NCBI RefSeq assembly: GCF_016820245.1 | Contig: NZ_JAFCAR010000004.1 | Coordinates: 248,001-312,000, forward strand | DNA length: 64,000 nt | Direction: 5' to 3' | From: Jannaschia sp. Os4 | GTDB lineage: Bacteria; Pseudomonadota; Alphaproteobacteria; Rhodobacterales; Rhodobacteraceae | Shown here: in pieces, positions 44,922 to 53,728 of the stretch | Position numbering within the stretch: the first letter of the stretch is position 1 | Layout: each line of letters starts with the position of its first letter | Notes under the pieces: generated by a model | What the model saw: only the letters and a program-made list of their open reading frames with translations | What the model was told of the DNA's origin: nothing | Databases searched by the model: none | Made by a program: the position numbers and the translations under genes

Positions 44922-45728
44922 ATGCCCACCTTCCGCGAGATGCACCGCCCCGGCCATCCCTTCGTCCTCGCCAACGCGTGGGACGTCGGCTCCGCGCGGA
45001 TGCTCGTGGCCTTGGGCGCGCGGGCGGTGGCGACGACCTCGGCCGGGCACGCCTTCACGCGCGGCCTGCCCGACGGGGGGCAGGTCACGCGGGAGGAGGC
45101 GATCGCCCATGCCGCCGACCTCGCGGCGCACGTGGACGTCCCCGTCAGCGGCGATCTCGAGGACGGCTACGGCCCCGAGCCCGCCGACGCCGCCGAGACG
45201 GTCCGGCAGGCGGGCGTGGCGGGGCTCGCGGGGTGCTGCATCGAGGACGTGGCGGGCGACGGAAGCCCCTATGCCTACGCGGCCGCCGTGGCGCGCATCG
45301 AGAACGCCGTGGTTGCGGCGCGGGCGGCGCCGGTGGACCACATGCTCTGCGCCCGCGCGGACGGGGTGATGCACGGCGCCTACGACCTCGACGAGGCGAT
45401 CCGGCGGCTGCGCGCCTTCCGGGAGGCGGGGGCGGACGTGCTCTACTGCCCCGTGCCGGGGACGCCGGACGACCTGCGGCGGGTGGTGGAGGCGCTCGAC
45501 GGGGCGCCGGTGAACGCGCTGGCGGTCGGCCCGCTCGCGAAGCTCTCGCTCGCGGAGATGGGCGAGATCGGGGTGGCGCGGGTCTCCTTGGGCTCGGCGC
45601 TCGCGCGGGCCACGCACCGGGTGATCGCGGAGGGCGCGCGCGCGATGTTCGGCGACGGGCGGTTCGACGCGGTGCCGGGGATGGCGGGGGACGCGGTGGA
45701 CGACCTGCTGACGCGGGGCACGCCCTAG
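44922..45728 (+). CDS. Isocitrate lyase/PEP mutase superfamily protein
   Basis: A 268-residue TIM-barrel enzyme of the PEP mutase/isocitrate lyase group, acting on C-C or C-P bonds of small alpha-oxyacids. ATG 44922 follows AGGAGACGCCC. Landmarks are FVLANAWDVGSARMLVALGARAVATTS near residue 15, the metal-binding PVSGDLEDGYGPEP near 75, and GVAGCCIEDVAGD near 100. The lack of the isocitrate-lyase KKCGH motif points to the PEPM/oxaloacetate hydrolase/methylisocitrate-like branch with unknown substrate. It is divergent from cysS with about 215 bp between starts. Third codon positions become G-rich along the gene. Confidence 0.88.
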   Translation: MPTFREMHRPGHPFVLANAWDVGSARMLVALGARAVATTSAGHAFTRGLPDGGQVTREEAIAHAADLAAHVDVPVSGDLEDGYGPEPADAAETVRQAGVAGLAGCCIEDVAGDGSPYAYAAAVARIENAVVAARAAPVDHMLCARADGVMHGAYDLDEAIRRLRAFREAGADVLYCPVPGTPDDLRRVVEALDGAPVNALAVGPLAKLSLAEMGEIGVARVSLGSALARATHRVIAEGARAMFGDGRFDAVPGMAGDAVDDLLTRGTP

Positions 45729-45766
45729 CGGCGGCGGACGGGACGGGCCGGGGCGGCGCTCCGTGC

Positions 45767-45960
45767 CGTGCGGGCCGGGCTCGGGGCCTCGTTTCGCGTG
45801 GGGCGATCCCGGCGCCTCGTGTCGCGGGGGCCGGTCCCGGTGCCTTGCGTCGCGGGGGCCGAACCGGGGGCTTCGCTCCGCACGGGCCGAACCGGGGGCA
45901 TCGTTCCGTGCAGGCCGACCCCGGGCATCGCTTCGCGCGGCGCGCACGAGGGTTGTTCGT
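45767..45960. repeat. Degenerate 28-bp tandem repeat (minisatellite)
   Basis: Five consecutive 28-bp units (45767, 45795, 45823, 45851, 45879) follow the pattern cg-cgggggccgaaccggggg-c-tcgttc with changes, then two 27-bp units (45907, 45934). The period is not a multiple of three, so it is unlikely to be coding. Further decayed copies seem to continue to about 46110. There are no unique spacers, which rules out CRISPR. Confidence 0.8.
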
Positions 45961-46266
45961 CGCGAGGGCCGCTTCGGGGGACGTCCGCCCGGACGAGCCG
46001 GTCCCGGCGATGGGGCCTGCGCGATCCGCTCCCCGCGATGCGGCGTCGGCGATCCGGTCCGGGCGTCCGCGCTCCGGCGGTCCGATCCCGACGCGCTGTC
46101 GCGGACGGGCTAGACAGGCGCGGGCGCGGCGGCCTCCCCTCGGGGGATGGGAGACGTGCACGGCATCGCGGTCCTGCGGACGATCGGCGCGCGGCGGGGC
46201 CGCGCGGCGCGGGGGCGCCCCGGCGGGGCCTGAGCCCGCCCGTCCCACATCCTCCGGAGCCCGCCC
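45961..46266. other. Gene-free tail of the minisatellite region
   Basis: After the clear repeat units the sequence keeps a similar G/C-rich texture with decayed units to about 46110. From 46111 to 46266 I see no gene with a ribosome site; a 28-codon frame at 46147 (MGDVHGIAVLRTIGARRG) has no support. The stretch must contain the promoter for the MttB-like gene at 46267; the ATCCTCCGGAGCCCGCCC just before its ATG includes an imperfect ribosome site. Confidence 0.5.
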
Positions 46267-47805
46267 ATGTCCCTCGACCTGCCCCCCCGTTCCCGTCCCG
46301 GCGGCCGCGCCGCGCGCCGCGCCGCGCGGGCCGCCGCCCTGCCCGACCACATGCGCCCCGTGCGCGCCGGCCTGACCGGCGGCACCTACCGCCCCCTCTC
46401 GGACGCGGACGTGGCGCGCATCCACGCGACCGCGCTCGACGCGCTGGCGCAGATCGGCTTGGCGGACGCGCCGCCCTCGGGCGTGGAGATCTTGGTAGGC
46501 GCGGGCGCGGTGCCGGGCGCGGACGGGCGGTTGCGGTTCCCGCGGGCGCTGGTGGAGGACATGCTGGCGATCGCGGCGCGGGACGTGGTGCTGCACGGGC
46601 GCGACGGGGCGCACGACCTGACGCTGTCGGACGCCCGGGTCCATTACGGCACGGCGGGCGCGGCGGTGCACTACGTCGACATGGAGACGGGGGCCTACCG
46701 CGACTCGACCCTCGCCGACCTGCACGAGGCGGCGCGGCTGGCGCATGCGCTGGACAACGTCCACTTCCTGCAGCGCCCGATGGTGGCGCGCGACATGGAG
46801 GGGATGCTGGCGCTGGACCTGAACACGATCCACGCCTGCGTGACGGGGACGACCAAGCATGTCGGGACAAGCTTCTCGGACCCGTCGACGGTGGAGCCGT
46901 GCCTGCGCTACCTCCGCGACGTGGCGGGCGGCGACGCGGCGTGGCGGGCGCGGCCGTTCGTGAGCAATTCGAACTGCTTCGTGGTGCCGCCGATGAAGTT
47001 CGCGACCGATGCGTGCCTCATCATGGAGCAGGCGATCCGGGGCGGGATGCCGGTGCTGCTGCTGTCGGCGGGACAGGCGGGGGCGACGGCGCCCGCGCCG
47101 ATCGCGGGGGCCGTGGTGCAGGCGGTGGCGGAGTGCCTCGCGGGCGTCGTCTACGTGAACGCGATGGCGCCGGGGCATCCGGCGGTGTTCGGGACGTGGC
47201 CCTTCGTGTCGGACCTCCGGACGGGCGCGATGTCGGGCGGATCGGGGGAGCAGGCGCTGCTGTCGGCGGCCTGCGCGCAGATGGGGCGGTTCTACGGGCT
47301 GCCCTGCGGGGCGGCGGCGGGCATGGCGGACGCCAAGCTGCCGGACATGCAGGCGGGCTGGGAGCAGGGGATGTCGGACGTGCTGGCGGGGCTGGCGGGG
47401 CTGAACATGGTCTACGAGGCGGCGGGGATGCACGGGTCGCTGATGGGGTTCTGCCCGGAGAGCCTGATCCTCGGCGACGACATGATCGGCGCGGCGCTGC
47501 GCTGCGTGCGGGGGGTGGAGGTGACGGAGGAGACCTGCTCGCTGGAGGCGATGCGGGAGGTCTGCCTCGGGGGGCCGGGGCACTACCTCGGGACGGAGGC
47601 GACGCTTGCGGTGATGCAGACGGAGTATCTCTACCCCGCGCTCGCGGACCGGAGCAGCCCGAAGGAATGGGCCGAGCGGGACCGCCCCGACCTCGTGGCG
47701 GCGGCGCGGGCGCGGAAGCTGGAGATCCTCGCGGGGCCGAACCCGGCGGCGCTGGATCCCGCCTTGGAGGCGCGGCTGCGGGCGGACCACCCGGCACTCG
47801 CGTGA
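46267..47805 (+). CDS. MttB-family (trimethylamine methyltransferase-like) protein without pyrrolysine
   Basis: A 512-residue TIM-barrel methyltransferase homologous to MttB and to the non-pyrrolysine glycine betaine methyltransferase MtgB. The frame has no internal TAG. Family stretches are ALVEDMLAIAARDVVLHGRDG, VHYGTAGAAVHYVDMETG, GTTKHVGTSFSDPSTVEPCLRYL and AGMHGSLMGFCPESLILGDDMIG. Known relatives pass a methyl group from a quaternary amine to a corrinoid protein; no corrinoid protein or its activator is nearby, so the partner must be elsewhere. About the first 30 residues are Arg/Ala-rich and poorly conserved. Codon third positions are strongly G-biased through most of the gene. Confidence 0.9.
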   Translation: MSLDLPPRSRPGGRAARRAARAAALPDHMRPVRAGLTGGTYRPLSDADVARIHATALDALAQIGLADAPPSGVEILVGAGAVPGADGRLRFPRALVEDMLAIAARDVVLHGRDGAHDLTLSDARVHYGTAGAAVHYVDMETGAYRDSTLADLHEAARLAHALDNVHFLQRPMVARDMEGMLALDLNTIHACVTGTTKHVGTSFSDPSTVEPCLRYLRDVAGGDAAWRARPFVSNSNCFVVPPMKFATDACLIMEQAIRGGMPVLLLSAGQAGATAPAPIAGAVVQAVAECLAGVVYVNAMAPGHPAVFGTWPFVSDLRTGAMSGGSGEQALLSAACAQMGRFYGLPCGAAAGMADAKLPDMQAGWEQGMSDVLAGLAGLNMVYEAAGMHGSLMGFCPESLILGDDMIGAALRCVRGVEVTEETCSLEAMREVCLGGPGHYLGTEATLAVMQTEYLYPALADRSSPKEWAERDRPDLVAAARARKLEILAGPNPAALDPALEARLRADHPALA

Positions 47806-47863
47806 GGGCTCGTCCGGCGGCGCGGGCGACCTAGGTTCCGGCTCCCCGCCCGGAGCCCGGCCC

Positions 47864-48868
47864 ATGCACCTCCTCCACCTGATCGGCGCGACCACGGACC
47901 GGTTCGCGCACGAGCTGTCCCTGACCTACCATTCCGAGACCGTGCGCCTGCCGGGCAGCACCGTCTCGACGCTGGAGGTGCGGCCCGACGGCACGACGCT
48001 CTGGGGGCAGCCCGGCGCGCCCCGCGCGCCCGTGCCGCGGGGCGCCGCGCTCGACCGGGCGGCGACGACGGACGCGTGCCTGCCCTACATGTTCTGCCCG
48101 CGCGGCATGACGTCGTGGCGCGCCGCGCTGGAGGACGTGATGGGCGTCCCCGTGCTCGGGCCCGACGCGGCCTGCCTGTCGCTGGCGACGTCCAAGTCCC
48201 GCACCAAGGCGGTGGCCGCCGCCGCCGGGATCGCCACGCCCGCCGCGGCGCCGCTCGCGGCGGACACGCCCTGCCCCGACCTGCCGGCGATCGTGAAGCC
48301 GGACGCGGAGGACAACTCGATCGGCCTGTCCCTCGTGCGCGACCCGGCCGACTGGCCCGCCGCCCGCGACCGGGCGCTGGAGATGGGGGCGGCGATGGTG
48401 GAGGACTACGTGCCGGGCCGCGAGGTGCGCGTCGGCGTGCTGGAGGATCCGTCGCCCCGCCTGCTGCCGGTGCTGGAGTATCACGTCACCCCCGAGCGCC
48501 CGATCCGCGAGCGCGCGGACAAGGTCGTGACCGACGCCTCGGGCGCGGTGACGAAGCGGTCGTGGCGGATGCCCTCGCTGGAGACGACCTGCCCCGCCGT
48601 GCTCGCGCCGCCGACCCTTTCCGCGCTGGAGCGCGCCGCGCTCGCGCTGCACGGCGCGCTCGGCTGCCGGGACTACTCGCTCTACGACTTCCGCATCGAC
48701 GCGGAGGGGCGGCCGTGGCTCTTGGAGGCGTGCATCTTCTGGACCTTCGCGCCGTTCAGCGTGATCTCCCGGATGCTGGAGGCGGAGGGCACGGACCTCG
48801 CCGCGACGGTGGGGGCGCTGGTGGCGCGGACGGCGGCGCGCAAGGGCGGGACGCCCGCGGCCGCCTAG
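47864..48868 (+). CDS. ATP-grasp ligase similar to D-alanine-D-alanine ligase
   Basis: A 334-residue ATP-grasp protein. The nucleotide-binding region shows LATSKSRTKAVAAAAGIATP, DLPAIVKPDAEDNSIGLSLVRD and AMVEDYVPGREVRVGVLED, equivalent to the Ddl sequence KP..EGSS(I)G and E.. strand. In place of the usual VNEINTMPG the C-terminal segment reads LLEACIFWTFAPFSVISRML, so metal ligands and substrate side are altered relative to Ddl. It may join other small amino or hydroxy acids. It starts 58 bp after the MttB-like gene on the same strand; an operon with it is possible. A terminator follows. Confidence 0.83.
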   Translation: MHLLHLIGATTDRFAHELSLTYHSETVRLPGSTVSTLEVRPDGTTLWGQPGAPRAPVPRGAALDRAATTDACLPYMFCPRGMTSWRAALEDVMGVPVLGPDAACLSLATSKSRTKAVAAAAGIATPAAAPLAADTPCPDLPAIVKPDAEDNSIGLSLVRDPADWPAARDRALEMGAAMVEDYVPGREVRVGVLEDPSPRLLPVLEYHVTPERPIRERADKVVTDASGAVTKRSWRMPSLETTCPAVLAPPTLSALERAALALHGALGCRDYSLYDFRIDAEGRPWLLEACIFWTFAPFSVISRMLEAEGTDLAATVGALVARTAARKGGTPAAA

Positions 48869-48889
48869 CGCCGCCCGGCCCGGACGAGA

Positions 48890-48914
48890 AAGGGCGGCCC
48901 GCCGGACCGCCCTT
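48890..48914. terminator. Bidirectional terminator between convergent genes
   Basis: AAGGGCGG (48890-48897) and CCGCCCTT (48907-48914) form an 8-bp stem with a nine-base loop between the ATP-grasp gene and the convergent bioY gene. A/T pairs at the base of the stem suit intrinsic termination in both directions. Confidence 0.75.
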
Positions 48915-48935
48915 CCCGTTCGGTGCCGCGTCGGC

Positions 48936-49511
48936 TCAGGCGCGCTTGAGCGCCCGGAGCCCGCCGCCGACCAGCAGCGCCGCGATCGCGAGCTTGAGCG
49001 CGTCGCCCACGAGGTAGGGCGTCATGTAGCCGCCCAGCACGGCGGCGATCCCCTCGCCGGCCATCCAGACGTCCAGCCCGAAGGCCGCCGCCACGCCCAG
49101 CGGCCACGCGAGGCCGATGGCGTAGAGCACAACCGAGGCCACGAGGCCCGCGCCGAGCATCGCCAGCACGCCGCGCCCGGCGGCGAGACCCGCGATCGCG
49201 GCGAAGGCGACGAAGCCGAAGATGAAGCCGGTGGTGGCGCCGGGGAAGGCGAGCGCGGCGTTCTTGAACCCGGCGAAGACCGGCAGGCCGGCCATGCCCT
49301 CGGCGACGTAGGCCACGAGGGTGAGCGCGGCGAGGCGGGTGCCCACGGAGAACGCGATCAGCAGGATCGCCAGCGTCTGCAGCGAGATCGGGACCGGGCC
49401 GACCGGCACGGAGACCTGCGCGGCCACCGCGATCATGAGGGAGCCCAGCAGCACCACGGCCGCCTGCTTGGGTAGGGTCATCGGCCCGAGGGCCGCTTGG
49501 CTAAGGGTCAT
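48936..49511 (-). CDS. bioY: Biotin transporter substrate-binding component BioY
   Basis: BioY is the membrane S-component that binds biotin in ECF-type importers. The 191-residue protein has six predicted helices and the family landmarks LLGSLMIAVAAQVSVPVGPVPISLQTLAILLIA near the N-terminus, YVAEGMAGLPVFAG around residue 68 and GYMTPYLVGDALKL near the C-terminus. The start is ATG 49509-49511 (MTLSQAALGPM) after CGGAGGCG; an upstream frame would add 19 basic residues. No bioM or bioN lies nearby, so it acts alone or with a distant ECF module, as known for some BioY proteins. Confidence 0.94.
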   Translation of the reverse strand: MTLSQAALGPMTLPKQAAVVLLGSLMIAVAAQVSVPVGPVPISLQTLAILLIAFSVGTRLAALTLVAYVAEGMAGLPVFAGFKNAALAFPGATTGFIFGFVAFAAIAGLAAGRGVLAMLGAGLVASVVLYAIGLAWPLGVAAAFGLDVWMAGEGIAAVLGGYMTPYLVGDALKLAIAALLVGGGLRALKRA

Positions 49512-49624
49512 GCTCGCCTCCGAGGTGAATCTGCCCCGGCTTATCCGCCCCCCTCTCCTCGCCGTCAACGCGCCGCGGGCGCGGGTCGCTTGCGGCCCGC
49601 GCCCGACCGGTGCATCCGGCGCGC

Positions 49625-50293
49625 ATGGACCAGAAGCCCCCCGCCCTCGTCACCGGCGCCTCGCGCGGCCTCGGCGCCGCCATGGCCGAGACCCTCGCCC
49701 GCCGCGGCTGGCACGTCGTCGCCGTGGCCCGCACCACCGGCGGGCTGGAGGCGCTCGACGACCGCATCCAGGCGGCGGGCGGCTCGGCCACGCTGGCGCC
49801 GATGGACGTCACCGTCGACGCGGCGATGCAGCAGCTCTGCCGCGGCATCCACGACCGCTGGGGCGCGCTGCCGGTCTGGGTCCACTGCGCGGTGGAGGCG
49901 ACGGCCCTGTCGCCCGCCGACATGATCCCGGCCAAGGACTTCGGGAAGGCGCTGGAGACGAACGTCACCGCCTTCGTCCGCCTCGTCTCCTACGTGTCCC
50001 CGCTGCTGCGGGCGGCGGGCGGCGGCGACGCGGTGTTCCTCGACGACGAGGGGGCGCGGAAGTTCGGGGCCGCCTACGGCGCGACGAAGGCCGCGCAGCG
50101 CGAGATCGTGCGCGCGTGGCAGGCGGAGGCCACGACCGCGACGGCGCCCCGCGTGCACCTGCTGCGCCCCGCGCCGATGGCCACGGCGGTGCGGGCGCGG
50201 TTCTTCCCCGGCGAGGACACGTCCGGCTTGGCGGACGCGCGCGAGGAGGCGGCCCGCCTGCTGGACGAGGCGGGGCTGGCGCGCGCGGGCTGA
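49625..50293 (+). CDS. Short-chain dehydrogenase/reductase family protein with altered active site
   Basis: A 222-residue Rossmann-fold protein starting at ATG 49625 (a GTG at 49610 would add five residues). The cofactor-binding turn is TGASRGLGAAMAETLARRG. The Tyr-xxx-Lys pair is present in YGATKAAQREIV. Upstream of it, where classical SDRs carry the catalytic Ser in an NISS-like strand, the sequence reads VFLDDEGARKFG with Asp, and the NNAG motif is replaced by VHCAVEA. It may be a weak or non-classical dehydrogenase. It converges with zapA after seven bases and is divergent from bioY. Confidence 0.85.
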   Translation: MDQKPPALVTGASRGLGAAMAETLARRGWHVVAVARTTGGLEALDDRIQAAGGSATLAPMDVTVDAAMQQLCRGIHDRWGALPVWVHCAVEATALSPADMIPAKDFGKALETNVTAFVRLVSYVSPLLRAAGGGDAVFLDDEGARKFGAAYGATKAAQREIVRAWQAEATTATAPRVHLLRPAPMATAVRARFFPGEDTSGLADAREEAARLLDEAGLARAG

Positions 50294-50299
50294 ACCCGC

Positions 50300-50707
50300 T
50301 CAGGCGTCGCGCATCTCGCCGGCGAGGGTCTCGGCCTTGGCGGCGAGCTCCTGCGCGCGGCGCACCGCGCCCTCGGGCACCGTGTCGCGCACGACCTCCC
50401 GCAGCTCGGGGGCCGGGGCGGGCGCGTTGTGCGCGGGCAGCGCGCGCAGCCGCTCGATCTCGCGGGTCTGGGAGGCGATGCGGCGGTCGAGTGCGCGCAG
50501 CTCCTCGTCGGCCGACAGCGCCTTGTCGGCCAGCATCAGCCCGGCCATCAGCAGCATCCGGTCCTGCGTCAGCCGCTGGCCCCCCGCGTTCAGCTGCTGC
50601 GCCTCGCGGTCGAGCATCTGGGCGGCGGTGGCGAGGAACTGCTCCTCGCCGTCGGCCACGTTCACGAGGAAGCTGCGGCCTCCGATCTCGATGGTGACGT
50701 CAGGCAT
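50300..50707 (-). CDS. zapA: Cell division protein ZapA
   Basis: ZapA binds FtsZ and bundles its filaments at the division ring. The 135-residue protein begins with the small globular domain ([36 protein letters not shown]) and continues as a helical coiled coil ([25 protein letters not shown]), with a 30-residue alanine-rich tail. The start ATG 50705-50707 overlaps the 3' end of the upstream coiled-coil gene by eight bases, so the two are co-translated. zapA beside tkt is a familiar order in Rhodobacterales. Confidence 0.92.
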   Translation of the reverse strand: MPDVTIEIGGRSFLVNVADGEEQFLATAAQMLDREAQQLNAGGQRLTQDRMLLMAGLMLADKALSADEELRALDRRIASQTREIERLRALPAHNAPAPAPELREVVRDTVPEGAVRRAQELAAKAETLAGEMRDA

Positions 50708-51239
50708 CGGCGCTCTCCAGGATGGGGGCCATCTCCTCGAGGATGCGGCGCATCTCGGCGAGGTCCATGGCGCGGGCGGCGCGCACCGCCTCTAGTTCGG
50801 CCTCCAGCGCGGCGTCGGCCGCGCCCTCGGCTTGGGCGCGCAGCTGCGCGGAGGTGGCGGTGAGCGCCTCGACGGCGGCGCGCAGGCGATCGACCTCGCC
50901 GCCGGCGTCGGGCGCCGCGGCGGGCGGGGCGTCGGCGCGGGCGGCCTCGAGGGCGGCGGCATGCTCCGCCTCGCGGGCGGCGGCCGCCGCCTCCAGCTCC
51001 GCGACGCGCGCGGCGGGGGCCTCGGCCGCGGCGCGCGCGTCGTCCAGCTCGCCCTCGAGGTCCGCGATGCGCGCGCGGGCCGCGTCGAGGTCGGCCGCCA
51101 GGCGCGCGGCCTCGTCGGCGGCCCCGCCGTCGCCCGCGCCCCGGACCTCCCACGCGTCGCGGGCCGCGCCGAGCGCAGCCTCGATCCGCGCCATCGCCGC
51201 GTCCAGCGCCGCCGCGCCCGCCGGTTCCGTCTCCGCCAC
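50700..51239 (-). CDS. Alanine-rich coiled-coil protein cotranscribed with zapA
   Basis: A 179-residue, very Ala/Glu/Arg-rich protein predicted to be one long coiled coil: heptad-like runs such as [19 protein letters not shown] and [20 protein letters not shown]. The best start is GTG 51237-51239 (read [24 protein letters not shown]); upstream residues are low-complexity and outside the family pattern. The C-terminal [23 protein letters not shown] looks conserved and may be a binding end. It precedes zapA with an eight-base overlap, so a role in division-ring assembly (ZapB-like) is a reasonable inference. It is divergent from tkt, 172 bp apart. Confidence 0.8.
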   Translation of the reverse strand: MAETEPAGAAALDAAMARIEAALGAARDAWEVRGAGDGGAADEAARLAADLDAARARIADLEGELDDARAAAEAPAARVAELEAAAAAREAEHAAALEAARADAPPAAAPDAGGEVDRLRAAVEALTATSAQLRAQAEGAADAALEAELEAVRAARAMDLAEMRRILEEMAPILESADA

Positions 51240-51411
51240 CGCGAAATCCCCTCGTCCTCTGTCCCGCGGCGAACCTGCCCACGGCCCCCGGGATGCGCAA
51301 GCCTCCGCCGCCTGCCCCCGCGTCGCGCGGCGGGTGCCCGCCTTGCACGCCCCCCCGCCCCTGCTAGACGGGTCGGGACTCGCCAAAGACCCGACTCCAC
51401 GGAGCGTGCCC

Positions 51412-53439
51412 ATGACCGACGGACCCGACCTCGCCGCCCTGCAGGCCGCCGACCCCGCCCACTGGCGCCGCGCCGCCGCCATCCGGACCCTGACGCTGGA
51501 CGCGGTGAACGCGGCCAACTCGGGGCATTCCGGGATGCCGATGGGCATGGCCGACGTCGCCACGGTGCTGTGGGAGAAGCACCTGAAGTTCGACGCGGCG
51601 GCGCCCGGCTGGGCCGACCGCGACCGCTTCGTGCTCTCGGCGGGACACGGCTCGATGCTGCTCTACTCGCTGCTGTGGCTGACGGGGTTCCCGGGCATCA
51701 CGCTGGACGACATCAAGAACTTCCGCCAGCTGGGCACGCCGCTCGCGGGCCACCCCGAGTACGGCCACGTGCCGGGCGTGGAGGTCACGACCGGGCCGCT
51801 CGGGCAGGGCCTCGCCACGGCCGTGGGCCTCGCCATGGCCGAGGCGCACCTGCGGGCGCGGTTCGGCCCGAAGATCGTCGACCACCGGACGTGGGTCATC
51901 GCGGGCGACGGCTGCCTGATGGAGGGGGTCAGCCACGAGGCGATCGCGCTCGCCGGTCACCTGAGGCTGAAGAACCTGATCGTTCTGTTCGACGACAACC
52001 GCATCACGATCGACGGCTCCACCGACCTGACCGACAGCGTGGACCAGCCCGCCCGCTTCCGCGCCGCCGGGTGGGAGGTGCTGGAGGTGGACGGCCACGA
52101 CGCGGCCGCCATCGACGCGGTGCTGGGCGAGGCCAAGACCAAGGACCGGCCCGTAATGTTAGCCTGCCGCACGCACATCGCGCTCGGCTCCGCGCTGCAG
52201 GACACCGGCAAGGGCCACGGCGCGATCACGGGCGACGAGATGGTGCAGGCGACGAAGGACGCCTACGGCTGGAGCGAGGCGCCCTTCCACATCCCCGCGG
52301 ACCTCAAGTCCGAGTGGGAGGCCATCGGGGCGCGCGGCGCGGAGGACCACGCGGCGTGGCAGGCCCGCCTCGACAAGCTGGGATCGGGCAAGCGCCGCGA
52401 CTGGGACCGCATGCAGGCGGGCGAGGCGCCCAAGCGCCTGACCGCCACGATCCGCGCGCTCAAGCGCCAGGTGGCGGAGACGGCGCCCAAGGCCGCCACG
52501 CGCAAGTCGTCCGAGATGGTGCTGGAGGTCGTGAACCCGATCACCCCGGAGACCTTCGGCGGCTCGGCGGACCTGACGGGATCGAACAACACCAAGACCG
52601 CGGACCTCGGCATCTTCTCGGCCGAGGACCGCGCGGGCCGCTACGTCCACTACGGCATCCGCGAGCACGGGATGGCCGCGGCGATGAACGGGATCGCGCT
52701 GCACGGGGGCCTGCGCCCCTACGGCGGGACGTTCATGGCCTTCACCGACTACGCGCGCCCGTCGATGCGCCTGTCCGCGCTGATGGGCCTGCCGGTCACC
52801 TACGTGATGACCCACGACTCCATCGGGCTGGGCGAGGACGGCCCGACGCACCAGCCGGTCGAGCACCTCGCCATGCTGCGCGCGACGCCCAACATGAACG
52901 TGTTCCGCCCCTGCGACACGGTCGAGACGGCGGAGGCGTGGGAGCTGGCGCTGACCTCCGAGGCGACGCCCTCGGTGCTGTCGCTCACCCGCCAGGGCGT
53001 CCCGACGCTACGGCGCGAGCACAAGTCCAAGAACCTCGTGTCCCAAGGCGCCTACGTGCTGGCCGAGGCCGAGGGACGCCGCATGGCCATCCTGCTCGCC
53101 ACCGGCTCGGAGGTCTCCATCGCCTTGGAGGCGCGCGACCTGCTGCAGGAGGACGGGATCGGCACGCGCGTCGTCTCCATGCCCTGCTGGGAGCTGTTCG
53201 AGGCGCAGGAGGAGGCCTACCGCAAGCGCATCCTGCCCGCGGGCCCCGTCCGCGTCGCGGTCGAGGCGGCGGGCCGCCTCGGCTGGGACCGCTGGCTCAC
53301 GGGCGAGCGGGGCCGGTCCAACAAGGCGGGCTTCGTCGGCATGACGGGCTTCGGCGCGTCGGGCCCGGCGGAAGAGCTCTACGAGCACTACGGAATCACC
53401 GCCGCGGCGGTGGCGAAGGCGGTGCGCGGGCTGATCTGA
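51412..53439 (+). CDS. tkt: Transketolase
   Basis: Transketolase moves two-carbon units between sugar phosphates in the pentose phosphate and Calvin pathways, with thiamine diphosphate. The 675-residue protein starts at ATG 51412 ([15 protein letters not shown]). The ThDP-binding [37 protein letters not shown] lies near residue 160, [26 protein letters not shown] near 115, and the second-domain [20 protein letters not shown] near 415, with TLVSQG-like C-terminal regions following. Length is standard. No other Calvin-cycle gene is next to it here. It is divergent from the coiled-coil/zapA pair. Confidence 0.96.
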   Translation: MTDGPDLAALQAADPAHWRRAAAIRTLTLDAVNAANSGHSGMPMGMADVATVLWEKHLKFDAAAPGWADRDRFVLSAGHGSMLLYSLLWLTGFPGITLDDIKNFRQLGTPLAGHPEYGHVPGVEVTTGPLGQGLATAVGLAMAEAHLRARFGPKIVDHRTWVIAGDGCLMEGVSHEAIALAGHLRLKNLIVLFDDNRITIDGSTDLTDSVDQPARFRAAGWEVLEVDGHDAAAIDAVLGEAKTKDRPVMLACRTHIALGSALQDTGKGHGAITGDEMVQATKDAYGWSEAPFHIPADLKSEWEAIGARGAEDHAAWQARLDKLGSGKRRDWDRMQAGEAPKRLTATIRALKRQVAETAPKAATRKSSEMVLEVVNPITPETFGGSADLTGSNNTKTADLGIFSAEDRAGRYVHYGIREHGMAAAMNGIALHGGLRPYGGTFMAFTDYARPSMRLSALMGLPVTYVMTHDSIGLGEDGPTHQPVEHLAMLRATPNMNVFRPCDTVETAEAWELALTSEATPSVLSLTRQGVPTLRREHKSKNLVSQGAYVLAEAEGRRMAILLATGSEVSIALEARDLLQEDGIGTRVVSMPCWELFEAQEEAYRKRILPAGPVRVAVEAAGRLGWDRWLTGERGRSNKAGFVGMTGFGASGPAEELYEHYGITAAAVAKAVRGLI

Positions 53440-53728
53440 TCCGCGGGCGGGGCGGCGCCGGTCGTTTCGCGGGCCGGCGCATGTCGGCCCCGCACCATCA
53501 CCTTGGAGCGAAGGCCCGGGGGTGACGTAGCCGCGCTCGGGGCGCATCGCGAACGGGGGCCGCGCGTCGCCCACGCGCGGGCCTCTCCGTCCTCCCTCCG
53601 GCACCGCTCCGGAGGCGGGCGCGTGCGGCCTCGGGGCCCCGGCGCGGAGCGGGGCGCGGTTTCAGGACGCCCGACCGCTTGCCGAACCCCCGCCCCCCAT
53701 GCTCCCCTCCCCGCCGGGGAGGACCACC

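Noticed and set aside
45767-45960. CRISPR-like array
   Set aside because: Repeats abut each other with no spacers and are degenerate; no cas genes are present.
46267-47805. Pyrrolysine-containing MttB
   Set aside because: There is no in-frame TAG; the protein is of the non-pyrrolysine type.
45145-47895. A 916-codon minus-strand frame over the minisatellite and MttB-like gene
   Set aside because: It is antisense to a recognised enzyme and passes through non-coding repeats; composition is Arg/Pro low complexity.
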